Origin: Prorocentrum cordatum
Taxonomy: Eukaryota > Sar > Dinophyceae > Prorocentrales > Prorocentraceae
NCBI GenBank assembly: GCA_963575745.1
Contig: CAUYUJ010000759.1
Span: 25,001-89,000 of the forward strand
DNA length: 64,000 nucleotides
Reading direction: 5' to 3'
Shown: positions 55,858 to 64,000 of the stretch, piece by piece
How the letters are laid out: every line of letters starts with the position of its first letter
How positions within the stretch are numbered: the stretch's first letter is position 1
Notes under the pieces: generated by a model
Seen by the model: only the letters and a program-made list of their open reading frames with translations
Told to the model about the DNA's origin: nothing
Databases searched by the model: none
Made by a program: the position numbers and the translations under genes

Positions 55858-55915
55858 CTGGGCGCCGGCGGTAAACCGTCAACCTGGTTACCGCCGGGGA
55901 CCTCGTAGAGCTCCT
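55858..55915 (+). repeat. Rightmost superfamily head
   Basis: Canonical head CTGGGCGCCGGCGGTAAACC, GTCAACCTGGTTACCGCCGG, then CCTCGTAGAGCTCCT. It is followed by unrelated sequence leading into the CA-rich domain, so the superfamily domain ends here. Confidence 0.9.
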
Positions 55916-56099
55916 AGCCCCGTGTCATAAGTCCACGCGTATCTCTGGAGTGCGCACGGTGAAAATTTCCAATAATAAAAAGGACACACACATGCATGAG
56001 TTTTAGCGCGTCTTTCAGCGCACGAGAGCGATGCTGCCGCGACAGCGAACATGTATGTAGACATGTACAGATGGACAAGTATGCGAAAAAACGATCGAC

Positions 56100-56246
56100 G
56101 TCAGCAGGCGCGGCAACGCACCGGGCACGAGCGCGCGCACGCACATGCGCGCGCACGCGAATACATACACAATCTCACGCGCGCACACACCCACAACCAC
56201 GCGCGCTCACTCGCGCGCGGGCACCCCCTCACGCACACACACACAC

Positions 56247-56283
<37 letters not shown>

Positions 56284-56308
56284 AGCACACACACACACAC
56301 ACGCACCA

Positions 56309-56339
<31 letters not shown>

Positions 56340-56489
56340 GCGCGCGCATACAGACACGAACACAAACACAGACACAGACACACCCGCACGCACACGCACA
56401 CACACACAAACACGACGACGCGGCCACACACACGCACACATACACACACCTGCCTGCCAGACAAACACACACAAACGCAAACATCTACA
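56100..56489. repeat. CA/CACG microsatellite
   Basis: CA dinucleotides with frequent CG steps (CACGCGCG) and short CACAGACACAGA runs. His/Thr-rich (+) and Cys/Val-rich (-) frames of several hundred codons here are artefacts of the dinucleotide. Confidence 0.95.
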
Positions 56490-56748
56490 GATACAGACGG
56501 ACCGACGCCTTCGCACTCACAAACCGATCCCCCGCTGCTCAGCGCTCTCGTTCCCCCGCGAAATCCTCGCGCCCCCGCGCACCCCGCCCCCCCCCCCCTT
56601 CCCGCCGGCGCTCCGGAGGGGGGAGGCACCGCCCCATGTCGGGGCCGGCCCTCCCTCCACTCCAACCACTCCGCCCTCGCGGAGCGCTGAGGGGGGGGGG
56701 GTGGAGAGGGGGGGGGGGGGCGCGGGCGGCGCCTGCACCGCGCGCGCA
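56490..56748 (+). repeat. GC-rich unit, copy 1
   Basis: Starts CCGACGCCTTCGCACTCACA, has CTCAGCGCTCTCG, a C-run, CCGGCGCTCCGGAGGGGGGA, GGCACCGCCCCATGTCGGGG, CCACTCCGCCCTCGCGGAGC, G-runs, and ends GCGGCGCCTGCACCGCGCGC. The stem CTCCG/CGGAG and long G-runs suggest secondary structure. It is the intact reference for the retrotransposon target. Confidence 0.85.
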
Positions 56749-56939
56749 CACGCACACAAACGCAGACACACACACACACACACACACAGTCACACACACA
56801 CACACACACGCACGCACACACACACACACACACACACAAACAAACGCAGGCACAGCCACACACACACACACGCACACGCGCGCCCACACACACCACCTGC
56901 CAGACACGCACACGCACACGCACACACGCACACACACAC

Positions 56940-56988
<49 letters not shown>

Positions 56989-57000
56989 ATCCACAGACAC
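56749..57000. repeat. CA/CACG microsatellite
   Basis: CA-rich tract between the first and second GC-rich units, with pure (CA)n near 56940-56985. Confidence 0.95.
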
Positions 57001-57262
57001 GGACACACTGACGACGTCGCACTTACACACCCATCCCCACACTGGTCAGCGCCCTCCGCCCCCGCAACCCCCCTGCCGCCCCTGCGCGCCCCGCCCCCCC
57101 TGCTCTTCCCGCCGGCGCTCCGGAGGGGGGAGGCGCCGCCCCATGTCGGGGCCGGCCCTCCAACCACTCCACCCACTCCGCCCTCGCGGAGCGCCGGGGG
57201 AAAGGGCGGAGGGGGAGGAGAGGAGGCGGGCGCAGGCGGCGCCAGCACCGCGCGCGCGCGCA
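57001..57262 (+). repeat. GC-rich unit, copy 2
   Basis: Same order as copy 1: ACACTGACGACGTCGCAC, GGTCAGCGCCCTCCGCCCCC, CGGCGCTCCGGAGGGGGGAG, GCGCCGCCCCATGTCGGGGC, CACTCCGCCCTCGCGGAGCG, ending GCGGCGCCAGCACCGCGCGC. It is intact across the position where copy 3 is split. Confidence 0.88.
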
Positions 57263-58153
57263 CACACACACACACGCACACCCACGCACACACAAGCACA
57301 CACACACACACACACGCACACACACACACATACACACACACACGCGCACACGCACCCGATCACGCACAAACACACACGCACACGCAAGCAAGCACATGCG
57401 CATACACGCGCACGTAAACACGCACACACACACACACATATGCACACACACGCAAACATAAACACACCCGCACACACACAGACGCGCACAAACACACACA
57501 CACCCACATACACACACGCACAAACACACGCACACACACATATACGCACACACACGCACACAGACGCACACATACACACGCACACCCACGCACGCACACA
57601 CACACACGCACACACGCACACACACACGCACACGCACCCGAACACGCACACACACACACACACACACGCAAGCACATGCGCATACACGCACGCGTAAACA
57701 AGCACAGACACACATGCACAGACATGCAAACATAAACACACACGCACACACACAGACGCGCACAAGCACACACACACACACACGCGCAGACACACGCTCT
57801 CACACACACACATACACACACGCACACACACGCACTCACACGCGCACATGCACACGCAGACACACACACACACAGCGCGCGCACACACAAAACACACATA
57901 CACACATACACACGCACACACACATGCACATCAACGCACACAAAGACAAGCACACACACACACATACGCACGCGCACACACACACACGCACGCACACAAA
58001 CGCACACACACACACATACACGCACGCACACACACACATACACACGGACAAAGACAGACACAGACACACACACACACGCACACACACACGAGCACACAAA
58101 CACCAGACGCACAACACACACACAGACACACACAGACACACACACACAACAAG

Positions 58154-58194
<41 letters not shown>

Positions 58195-58197
58195 CCA
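57263..58197. repeat. CA/CACG microsatellite with terminal (AAC)n
   Basis: About 0.9 kb of CA-rich repeats, ending in an (AAC)n run at about 58147-58194 that abuts the third GC-rich unit. Confidence 0.95.
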
Positions 58198-58336
58198 CGG
58201 ACACGGACACACTGATGACGTCGCACCTACGAACCGATCCCCACGCTGGTCAGCGCTCTCCGCCCCCGCGCCCCTCTGCCGACTCTGCGCGCCCCGCCCC
58301 ACCGCCCTCCCTGCCGGCGCTCCGGAGGGGGGAGGC
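58198..58336 (+). repeat. GC-rich unit, copy 3, left half
   Basis: ACACTGATGACGTCGCAC, GGTCAGCGCTCTCCGCCCCC and CGGCGCTCCGGAGGGGGGAG, then GC at 58336. The expected continuation (CCGCCCCATGTCGGGGCC) is missing here and resumes, slightly altered, at 62504. Confidence 0.88.
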
Positions 58337-58350
58337 TGGCTGGCTGGCTA

Positions 58351-58379
58351 CGACTCTCACGGGCCTGACGGCCCAGTCG
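58351..58379 (-). other. 3'-terminal stem-loop of the retrotransposon
   Basis: On the minus strand CGACT, GGGCC, GTCA, GGCCC, GTGA, GAGTCG forms an inner 5-bp stem with a four-base loop and an outer CGACT/AGTCG stem, immediately before the AGCC tail. LINE-type reverse transcriptases often recognise such 3' structures; that role here is inference. Confidence 0.6.
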
Positions 58380-58560
58380 CAGTGTCCGTCTCGGCAGAGA
58401 CTCTTATTTGCATGATCATGCGAGTCAAAACCGTGCCAAGCACACGGACAGATGACAAGAGCGAAGCTCATGAGATATCATCCGCGTCAAACACGCGGGC
58501 AGTACACGAGAAACCAAACTCTTATTCATCCGTGTGAGCACAATCTTTCACAATCCACGA

Positions 58561-61500
58561 TCAAGTAAAGTAAGACTCAAACTCACCAAGCAAACGAACG
58601 ATGTTGTGTACCGTACACTCTGCTGCGGATAATTCAGCCTGTGTGACTGTGCTCTCCGACGGAATCAACCATGCTTTTTCCCAGACGAGTTGCCAGGACA
58701 CGGTCGAAAACTTTCCTTCGATCCTGTCGGACCTGGATATGAACGCCGCCTCGAGCCATGCACCACATCCTACTCCATCCTCAGATTTACCGCCATCGAA
58801 GGACCCCCTCAATGCGATAGGTGTTATATGTCCATGTGTGTGTGTCATGCAAAAAGAGCGCTTCCATTCGTGTGATCTGCCCTCGCGGGCATCATGTGTG
58901 AGTCGATCCGCATGCTCATTTACTTCCCGAAACTCATGCTTAAAAGGATCCCTGCCATTCGAAGGTGCCCGAACTCCATAGATCTCCGTCAGACCGCTCA
59001 TGATGTCAATGATATAGCCTATTCTTTTTCGATACGTGTAGTCAGTTATCGCCCACCTCCCTAGGAGCCAAGATATGACAAGAAGAGAATCCCCACAGAT
59101 CTCCACTCCAAAACCATGTGTTTTGAAATCCCATTCTGTTGCTTTCATGTTTGTTATTGCTAAACGTCTGGCGATGATTTCATTCTGGACCTCCTCCTCC
59201 TTCCTCCTTCGTTTACGTGTTGCCTCATTTCCACCCTCCTCTTCCATATCATACGCAGTACGTCTCCCTCCTGATCCTTTAACATTTGATTGGAACAAGC
59301 TGAACTTCTCCTCACCCACCGTAGATATTGCAAACTCTCTCCAGCTATCAGGCTGGAAATCTCTCCACCACTGATCACCCCAATATTTTTCGAAAGGATA
59401 GTGCCATGTATGTAGACCCGTCGCGTCAATCCCTCTTTTCCTTTTGCGGTAGCTTCCCTCCTCTGACCGTTTTCTTTTTGAGTTATATCTGTGCATGATA
59501 TCCCCAAAATTCTGCCGCCATTCATCATATCGGATTCCGTATGCAAGCATTGCCAACCTTGAGTCCCTCCATGCTCTGTCACTCTGCGGCATGTCATGAG
59601 GTAGATATTTTGCAAACGACACCACATCCAGTGCAAGCAACCACTGACGATACAAGAATTTTTGCACCAGCGACTGATACCCATGATCATGAAAAGCTTT
59701 CCTACATCGGCTGTACTTCCGATGTGTATACTCGTCCCACGGCTCATCAGGAAGATGTCTCGTTCTCAATATTCTGAGCAAGCACTCTCCCTCAAACACA
59801 TGAAGTCTCTCAATCGAACTTTCATCTGCTGCTACTCCATCTAATCCATACAATACTGTCGACTGAACAAGCTGTTGATATCTAGAATACTTTTCCCCCA
59901 ATGGTATACATCTGCTGGTATAGAACTTGATGTCAACATAGAAGGCCTGTCTTCCTTTGTCCAATCTGTACGCTACATCCGCATGATATCGAGGAAATAT
60001 AGCCGGAATACAGACTCCTAGGAGATGAACCTCAGCCCTTCTGCGAAATCTCAATTCACGTTCTGGGTCCTGAAATCCTTTGATCACCAGGTCCATGGTC
60101 GGAACGATGTGTTCATTCTCATCATACTCTAGAGGTTCACCGAAAACTAAATACTCCAGAGACGCCTCTTTCCATCGCATACTGTATTTCTCAAGTGAGT
60201 GTGTCATTGCCAGCATCATCTGAGCCAAATCCGACGCCGAGTTCGCCAGGACAACGATGTTATCAGCCCATAAGGCATGATTCAAGTAAATCGACACCGT
60301 TTCGACGCTCCCGTTTTCGTCCCTCGCACTCGCTCGAAACTCGACCCTATACCCCAACTTCTGTTCATCCCATTTCTCGAACAGTTCCCCCCACATCGCC
60401 ACGGCAATACAATTAAAGGCAAACGGTCCTTCAGGTCCACCCGTACGTATACAGCGATCCCAGGACACCTTTGAGAACCGCTCGAAGTCGAGATTCTCAC
60501 ACGAGATCTCCACATCACTATAGACCAGGGACTCAATCATCGCATGTTGGATAACATATGGTATACTACAATATGCCATGGCAGAACTGAAGTTAGCAAC
60601 CGTACAATGATCAAAAGCTTGATAAACATCTGCGAGAGCAACATGTAATTGATCATCTGCGTGCTGATATTTGCTAGCATGTTGACCTAAGTGTTTCAAT
60701 GCAGTCGTAATCTCATATGGCCTCCGTCCTTTCACAAATCCATACACACCAAATCTCCGAAACATCCCCACCTCCTCCATATAATCCTCCGCTAACTTGA
60801 CCACACACATAGAATAAAGTTTAGATAACGCGTTTTGAATACACAGTAGTCTCGTTTCCTTTGCATCCGTGGTGTTTTGACTTTTAGGCATCACACTCAC
60901 TATGATCTCCCTCCAGCAATCAGGGTACGGAATCTGTCTATGAAATACAGCCTCGAATATCCTTCGCACCTCTCTCAACGTTTTCCACGACAATCGAAGG
61001 AGCATCTCTGCAGGCACTCCATCAGTCCCCGTCGCGCGGTTACGCTGCATTCTTCCCCTGCAGCAAAGCATATTCGCCAGCGTGATGGTGCATGGTGGAG
61101 CCTCCAGCTCCGCAGCCTGTCTGAGAGACTGCAGCACCTCTAGATTGGCAACACGAGTCTGGGCACACGACACCTTATTCTTGAGCATCTGCCAGATAAC
61201 TTTGTTCCATATCTCTCTATCCTCCACTCCTTCCAGGTTATAGAGACGGTTTCTCTTCCTTTTCCTTGACGGTGGTAATTCATACTCCAAACGAAGACGG
61301 CGGTATAGACGGCGATAGCCATTCAAAACTTTTGTGATCTGTTTTCTTTCTGGCCCAGGTGGGGTTCCCCTACGGAGTTCAATCAACCTCTGGAGTCTAT
61401 AAGGGCGCACAGGCTGTTTAATACCATTGTCATCTCTTGTCTTATATTCCACCTCATCCCGAGTAAAGCTCGATTTGATCTGTCGTGACAAACAGCTGGC

Positions 61501-62502
61501 CCCCAGAGGATTACCACTTACTGAGGAACACCTGGCATTGTCAACAAACGAGTCCATCGAAGCTCTCGCGATCATCTCATCCGTGAACGTGTTTGGCTCA
61601 TATCCCACATAGCTTTTATCACGGGGTTTAGCGGAGAAACGGGGACAATGGACGACAGGGGAACGAACACAAACTTCCAAGAGTTTATGATCACTCAGAC
61701 GGGATCGCTGAGTCTTCCCTCCTCTATGCAAACGAAAGGATGCCTTACATTCAATAATTTCCCAACCATGAGGGACCAGAACATAATCTAATACTCGTGG
61801 CCGCAGCTCTGGTGCTCTAGCAAGGCGACAGTGTGCTCGCGCGTAGCTCTCCCACGTCACTGCACGGTCGCCGAAAGTGTTGGCAGCACAGAGCCCGTAC
61901 GATTGCATAAAGCATTCCAGCGCATGCCTCATCCTCCATCTGTCGTTCTCCCTCCTCCTCTCCGCCGTGCTGTCGCCTCCTTCCTCCTTTCCATCCACAC
62001 CACTTCCTGTCATAATATATTCAACTCCTCGATGAACTCCCGTACTCCTCCCCACCAATTCCACATTAGCATCCACGCAAACAATGATGCAGGCACCTGG
62101 CAGCTTCGTGGCAACCATCTCCCTGAGGACCATATTGAGGTTGGTCAGGGTTTGCTGCCACATATCAAAAGCATTCGGGATCGAAACATCTGGAAGGTAC
62201 ATGCTGGTGATCACCAGCCTCGAAGTAGCAGTCTTGAAGCCTCCTACGACGAAACGAGGATACGAGCATACGAATTCTTTGATACAACATTTCCATGCAT
62301 TGTCGAACACTAGGGCAGCTTTCCCACATGATGAAACTCTCTGGTCCCATCCTAGACGTGCAATCTCGGCTCTGGGAAGAAAATCACTCTCTTGCAATGC
62401 GAACAAGCCTCCGTGACAGCTACGAAGTTGTCCCAAAATCTCAGCTCCTCTACAGTTTCTCACTCCTGCCTTCTGGATATTCCAAGAAATGATAGTCACG
62501 GC
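58561..62502 (-). CDS. Endonuclease-reverse transcriptase-RNase H polyprotein
   Basis: 1313 codons, no stop or frameshift, to TGA at 58561; the frame stays open upstream to 63009 through GC/CA repeats (1482 codons; numbering below uses that frame). Endonuclease, about 171-450: SWN (N177), QE (E207), CVDAN (D313, N315), LDY (D408), SDH (439-441). Reverse transcriptase, about 600-1080: TDGVPAEM, motif A ADVYQAFD (D794), motif B TGGPEGPF, motif C WADN (D916; usual second Asp is Asn), LLGV. RNase H is in permuted order: CGDS (D1307), NEHAD (D1368), then FDGG (D1405), AELSAAE (E1459). No Met precedes the endonuclease within the element, so the start is probably lost by slight 5' truncation. Role: target-primed copying of its own RNA. 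Confidence 0.93.
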   Translation of the reverse strand, partial: AVTIISWNIQKAGVRNCRGAEILGQLRSCHGGLFALQESDFLPRAEIARLGWDQRVSSCGKAALVFDNAWKCCIKEFVCSYPRFVVGGFKTATSRLVITSMYLPDVSIPNAFDMWQQTLTNLNMVLREMVATKLPGACIIVCVDANVELVGRSTGVHRGVEYIMTGSGVDGKEEGGDSTAERRRENDRWRMRHALECFMQSYGLCAANTFGDRAVTWESYARAHCRLARAPELRPRVLDYVLVPHGWEIIECKASFRLHRGGKTQRSRLSDHKLLEVCVRSPVVHCPRFSAKPRDKSYVGYEPNTFTDEMIARASMDSFVDNARCSSVSGNPLGASCLSRQIKSSFTRDEVEYKTRDDNGIKQPVRPYRLQRLIELRRGTPPGPERKQITKVLNGYRRLYRRLRLEYELPPSRKRKRNRLYNLEGVEDREIWNKVIWQMLKNKVSCAQTRVANLEVLQSLRQAAELEAPPCTITLANMLCCRGRMQRNRATGTDGVPAEMLLRLSWKTLREVRRIFEAVFHRQIPYPDCWREIIVSVMPKSQNTTDAKETRLLCIQNALSKLYSMCVVKLAEDYMEEVGMFRRFGVYGFVKGRRPYEITTALKHLGQHASKYQHADDQLHVALADVYQAFDHCTVANFSSAMAYCSIPYVIQHAMIESLVYSDVEISCENLDFERFSKVSWDRCIRTGGPEGPFAFNCIAVAMWGELFEKWDEQKLGYRVEFRASARDENGSVETVSIYLNHALWADNIVVLANSASDLAQMMLAMTHSLEKYSMRWKEASLEYLVFGEPLEYDENEHIVPTMDLVIKGFQDPERELRFRRRAEVHLLGVCIPAIFPRYHADVAYRLDKGRQAFYVDIKFYTSRCIPLGEKYSRYQQLVQSTVLYGLDGVAADESSIERLHVFEGECLLRILRTRHLPDEPWDEYTHRKYSRCRKAFHDHGYQSLVQKFLYRQWLLALDVVSFAKYLPHDMPQSDRAWRDSRLAMLAYGIRYDEWRQNFGDIMHRYNSKRKRSEEGSYRKRKRGIDATGLHTWHYPFEKYWGDQWWRDFQPDSWREFAISTVGEEKFSLFQSNVKGSGGRRTAYDMEEEGGNEATRKRRRKEEEVQNEIIARRLAITNMKATEWDFKTHGFGVEICGDSLLVISWLLGRWAITDYTYRKRIGYIIDIMSGLTEIYGVRAPSNGRDPFKHEFREVNEHADRLTHDAREGRSHEWKRSFCMTHTHGHITPIALRGSFDGGKSEDGVGCGAWLEAAFISRSDRIEGKFSTVSWQLVWEKAWLIPSESTVTQAELSAAECTVHNIVRLLGEFESYFT

Positions 62503-62503
62503 T

Positions 62504-62615
62504 CCATTTCGGGGCCGGCCCTCCCTCCACTCCAACCACTCCGCCCTCGCGGAGCGCCAAGGAGAAGGGCGGAAGGGGAGGGGGGGGGGGGGCGCGGGCG
62601 GCGCCAGCGCCGCGA

Positions 62616-62622
<7 letters not shown>
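62504..62622 (+). repeat. GC-rich unit, copy 3, right half
   Basis: Resumes CCATTTCGGGGCCGGCCCTC, CCACTCCGCCCTCGCGGAGC and GCGGCGCCAGCGCCGCGAGC, matching copies 1 and 2. Together with 58198-58336 it reconstitutes one unit. Confidence 0.88.
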
Positions 62623-62679
<57 letters not shown>

Positions 62680-62723
62680 CCACAGACACACACACACACA
62701 CACACACCGCCCACACACACACA

Positions 62724-62761
<38 letters not shown>

Positions 62762-62830
62762 CACACACACACAACACACACACGCACACGCACACACACA
62801 CAACACAAACACACACATACACACACACAC
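62623..62830. repeat. (CA)n microsatellite
   Basis: Long, nearly pure CA run with a few CG and CC steps. The retrotransposon frame remains open through it in antisense (Cys/Val repeats), which is fortuitous. Confidence 0.95.
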
Positions 62831-62957
62831 CCTTCATTCCCTCTTCGAAACCCAAAACCCCTGCCCAGCCCTGTCCTATCGGCCCGAATGCCAGGCGGAC
62901 CCCGCCGACCGATCCAGCTCATTCCCCTGCATGTCCACAGCCAACCCCCGGCCCGAT
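62831..62957. other. Short unique spacer
   Basis: CCTTCATTCCCTCTTCGAAA onward to CCCGATGTCCACTG: non-repetitive, no gene recognised. Confidence 0.6.
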
Positions 62958-64000
62958 GTCCACTGACACACAGACACACAGACACACAGACACACAGACA
63001 CACAGACACACAGACACACAGTCACATACACACACAGACACACTAACACACTGACACACTGACACACAGAAACACAGACACACAGACACACTCACACACG
63101 GACACACAGACACACAGGCAACCGGACACACAGATACACAGACACACAGACACACGGACACAAAGAAGACAGAAAAAAACATACACACAAGCACAGGGAC
63201 ACACAGACACACAGACACGCAGACGCACAGACACAGCGACCCACAGACACACAGACACACAGGCACACAGACACACGGACACTCAGACACACAGACACAC
63301 AGACATACAGACACACAGACACAAGGAAAGACAGAAAGACAGAAAACCAGGCTCAAAGACACACAGACACAGACACACATACACACAGACACACAGACAC
63401 AGCGACCCACAGACACAGCGACCCACAGACACAGCGACCCACAGACACACAGACACACAGGCACACAGACACACAGACACAGACACACATACACACAGAC
63501 ACACAGACGAACGGACACACAGACACACAAACACACAGACACACAGACACACACAGACTCATAGACACACAGACACGCAGACAAACAAACACACAGACAT
63601 ACAGACATGCAAATACACAAACACACAGACACACAGACACTCAGGCACACTGACACACACAGCACCAGGCACACAGACACACAGCCACTCAGACACACAG
63701 ACGCACAGGCACACAGACACACAGACACACAGGCACACGCAGACACGCAGAAACACCAACACACAGACACGCAGACACAAGGGAACACAGACACGCAGGC
63801 ACAAAGCCACACAGACACACAGACACACAGACAAACAGATACACAGACACACTGACACACTGACACACAGACACACAGACGCAACCCAAAAAAAAAAAAA
63901 ACTGACACACAGACACTCAGACACACAGACACACAGACACACAGACACACGGACACCCAGACACCCAGACACACAGACACGCAGACACACAGACACACAG
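62958..64000. repeat. ACACAGAC octamer satellite running off the window
   Basis: (ACACAGAC)n with occasional variants (ACACTGAC, ACACGGAC, AGCGACCC, GGCACACAG) for more than 1 kb to the window end. A run of 13 A near 63889 is the main interruption. Cys/Val/Ser frames on the minus strand reflect the octamer. Confidence 0.95.

Larger units (their letters stand above)
58337..62503 (-). mobile_element. Non-LTR retrotransposon inserted in GC-rich unit
   Basis: About 4.17 kb, minus orientation. The 5' end (62503) starts within or just before the endonuclease domain. The 3' end carries a 220-base untranslated region finishing in a stem-loop and an AGCCAGCCAGCCAGCC tetranucleotide tail (58337-58352), with no poly-A. 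Comparison with intact unit copies shows 6-12 target bases missing and no target-site duplication. Presence of endonuclease, reverse transcriptase and RNase H places it among LINE-type elements; I cannot assign a clade from sequence alone. Confidence 0.88.

Noticed and set aside
17757-55915. Regular hairpin repeats as a CRISPR array or integron attC series
   Set aside because: Spacing is irregular (about 200-1700 bp), intervals are themselves repetitive, no cas or integrase gene is present and the context is eukaryotic.
55996-57921. Frames of 290-550 codons in the CA-rich domain
   Set aside because: They are Thr/His or Cys/Val dinucleotide translations open in several frames at once, with no domain.

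Overview
The window looks like repeat-dominated nuclear DNA of a eukaryote with a large genome. Reasons: about 64 kb with one convincing protein-coding gene (a non-LTR retrotransposon), abundant microsatellites (CAT, CA, TCC, GGA, GA, AAC, poly-A), several satellite-like families, and no bacterial-style gene packing. Details of the retrotransposon (a WADN polymerase box and a rearranged RNase H) remind me of predicted proteins from dinoflagellates. That attribution comes from memory, cannot be checked here, and should be treated as a working guess. No rRNA, tRNA, spliced-leader motif or host housekeeping gene was recognised.

Layout. 1-2.45 kb: CAT, CA, TCC and GAC microsatellites. 2.5-7.1 kb: a degenerate GATTC repeat, two blocks of a ~100-bp array each followed by a purine tract, and between them a composite element built from ~70-95-bp units (4.54-6.09 kb). 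7.1-11.9 kb: degraded copies of the dominant repeat superfamily, two with purine-rich interiors. 11.9-17.6 kb: a short third array of the ~90-bp family, then GC-rich and AT-rich stretches without a recognisable gene. 17.6-55.9 kb: nearly continuous members of one superfamily, with inserts of a second family (D) and one inverted block (35.7-39.4 kb). 41.0-43.6 kb: microsatellites, a second CAT tract and a local ~128-bp repeat. 55.9-64 kb: CA-type tracts with a GC-rich unit present three times, the third split by the retrotransposon, then an ACACAGAC octamer tract to the window end.

The dominant superfamily. I count 39 copies of a ~60-bp 'head': arm CCGGCGGTAA, spacer, arm TTACCGCCGG, then ACTCGTAGAGCTTCC or CCTCGTAGAGCTCTT. 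At intact 3' ends there is a conserved tail closing with the reverse complement of that last motif. Interiors differ: ordered ~178-bp tandem monomers, a single-copy ~300-bp body (type C), purine tracts, or a 1.6-kb stretch with coding character. 37 heads point one way and 2 the other. A very common junction is a truncated tail followed at once by a new head, and the base before CTGG is almost always A. One end bears a hairpin, the other is often truncated, the sub-terminal inverted repeats are asymmetric and there are internal tandem repeats. This combination suggests non-autonomous Helitron/Helentron-like elements, or another single-ended replicative mechanism. This is the best candidate for something undescribed.

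Three nested insertions give a relative chronology: family D inside a satellite tail (54.26-54.67 kb), the composite ~90-bp-array element inside an inverted satellite unit (36.33-38.34 kb), and the retrotransposon inside a GC-rich unit (58.34-62.50 kb). The retrotransposon has an unbroken frame through endonuclease, reverse transcriptase and a circularly permuted RNase H with all four catalytic acidic residues, so it appears young.
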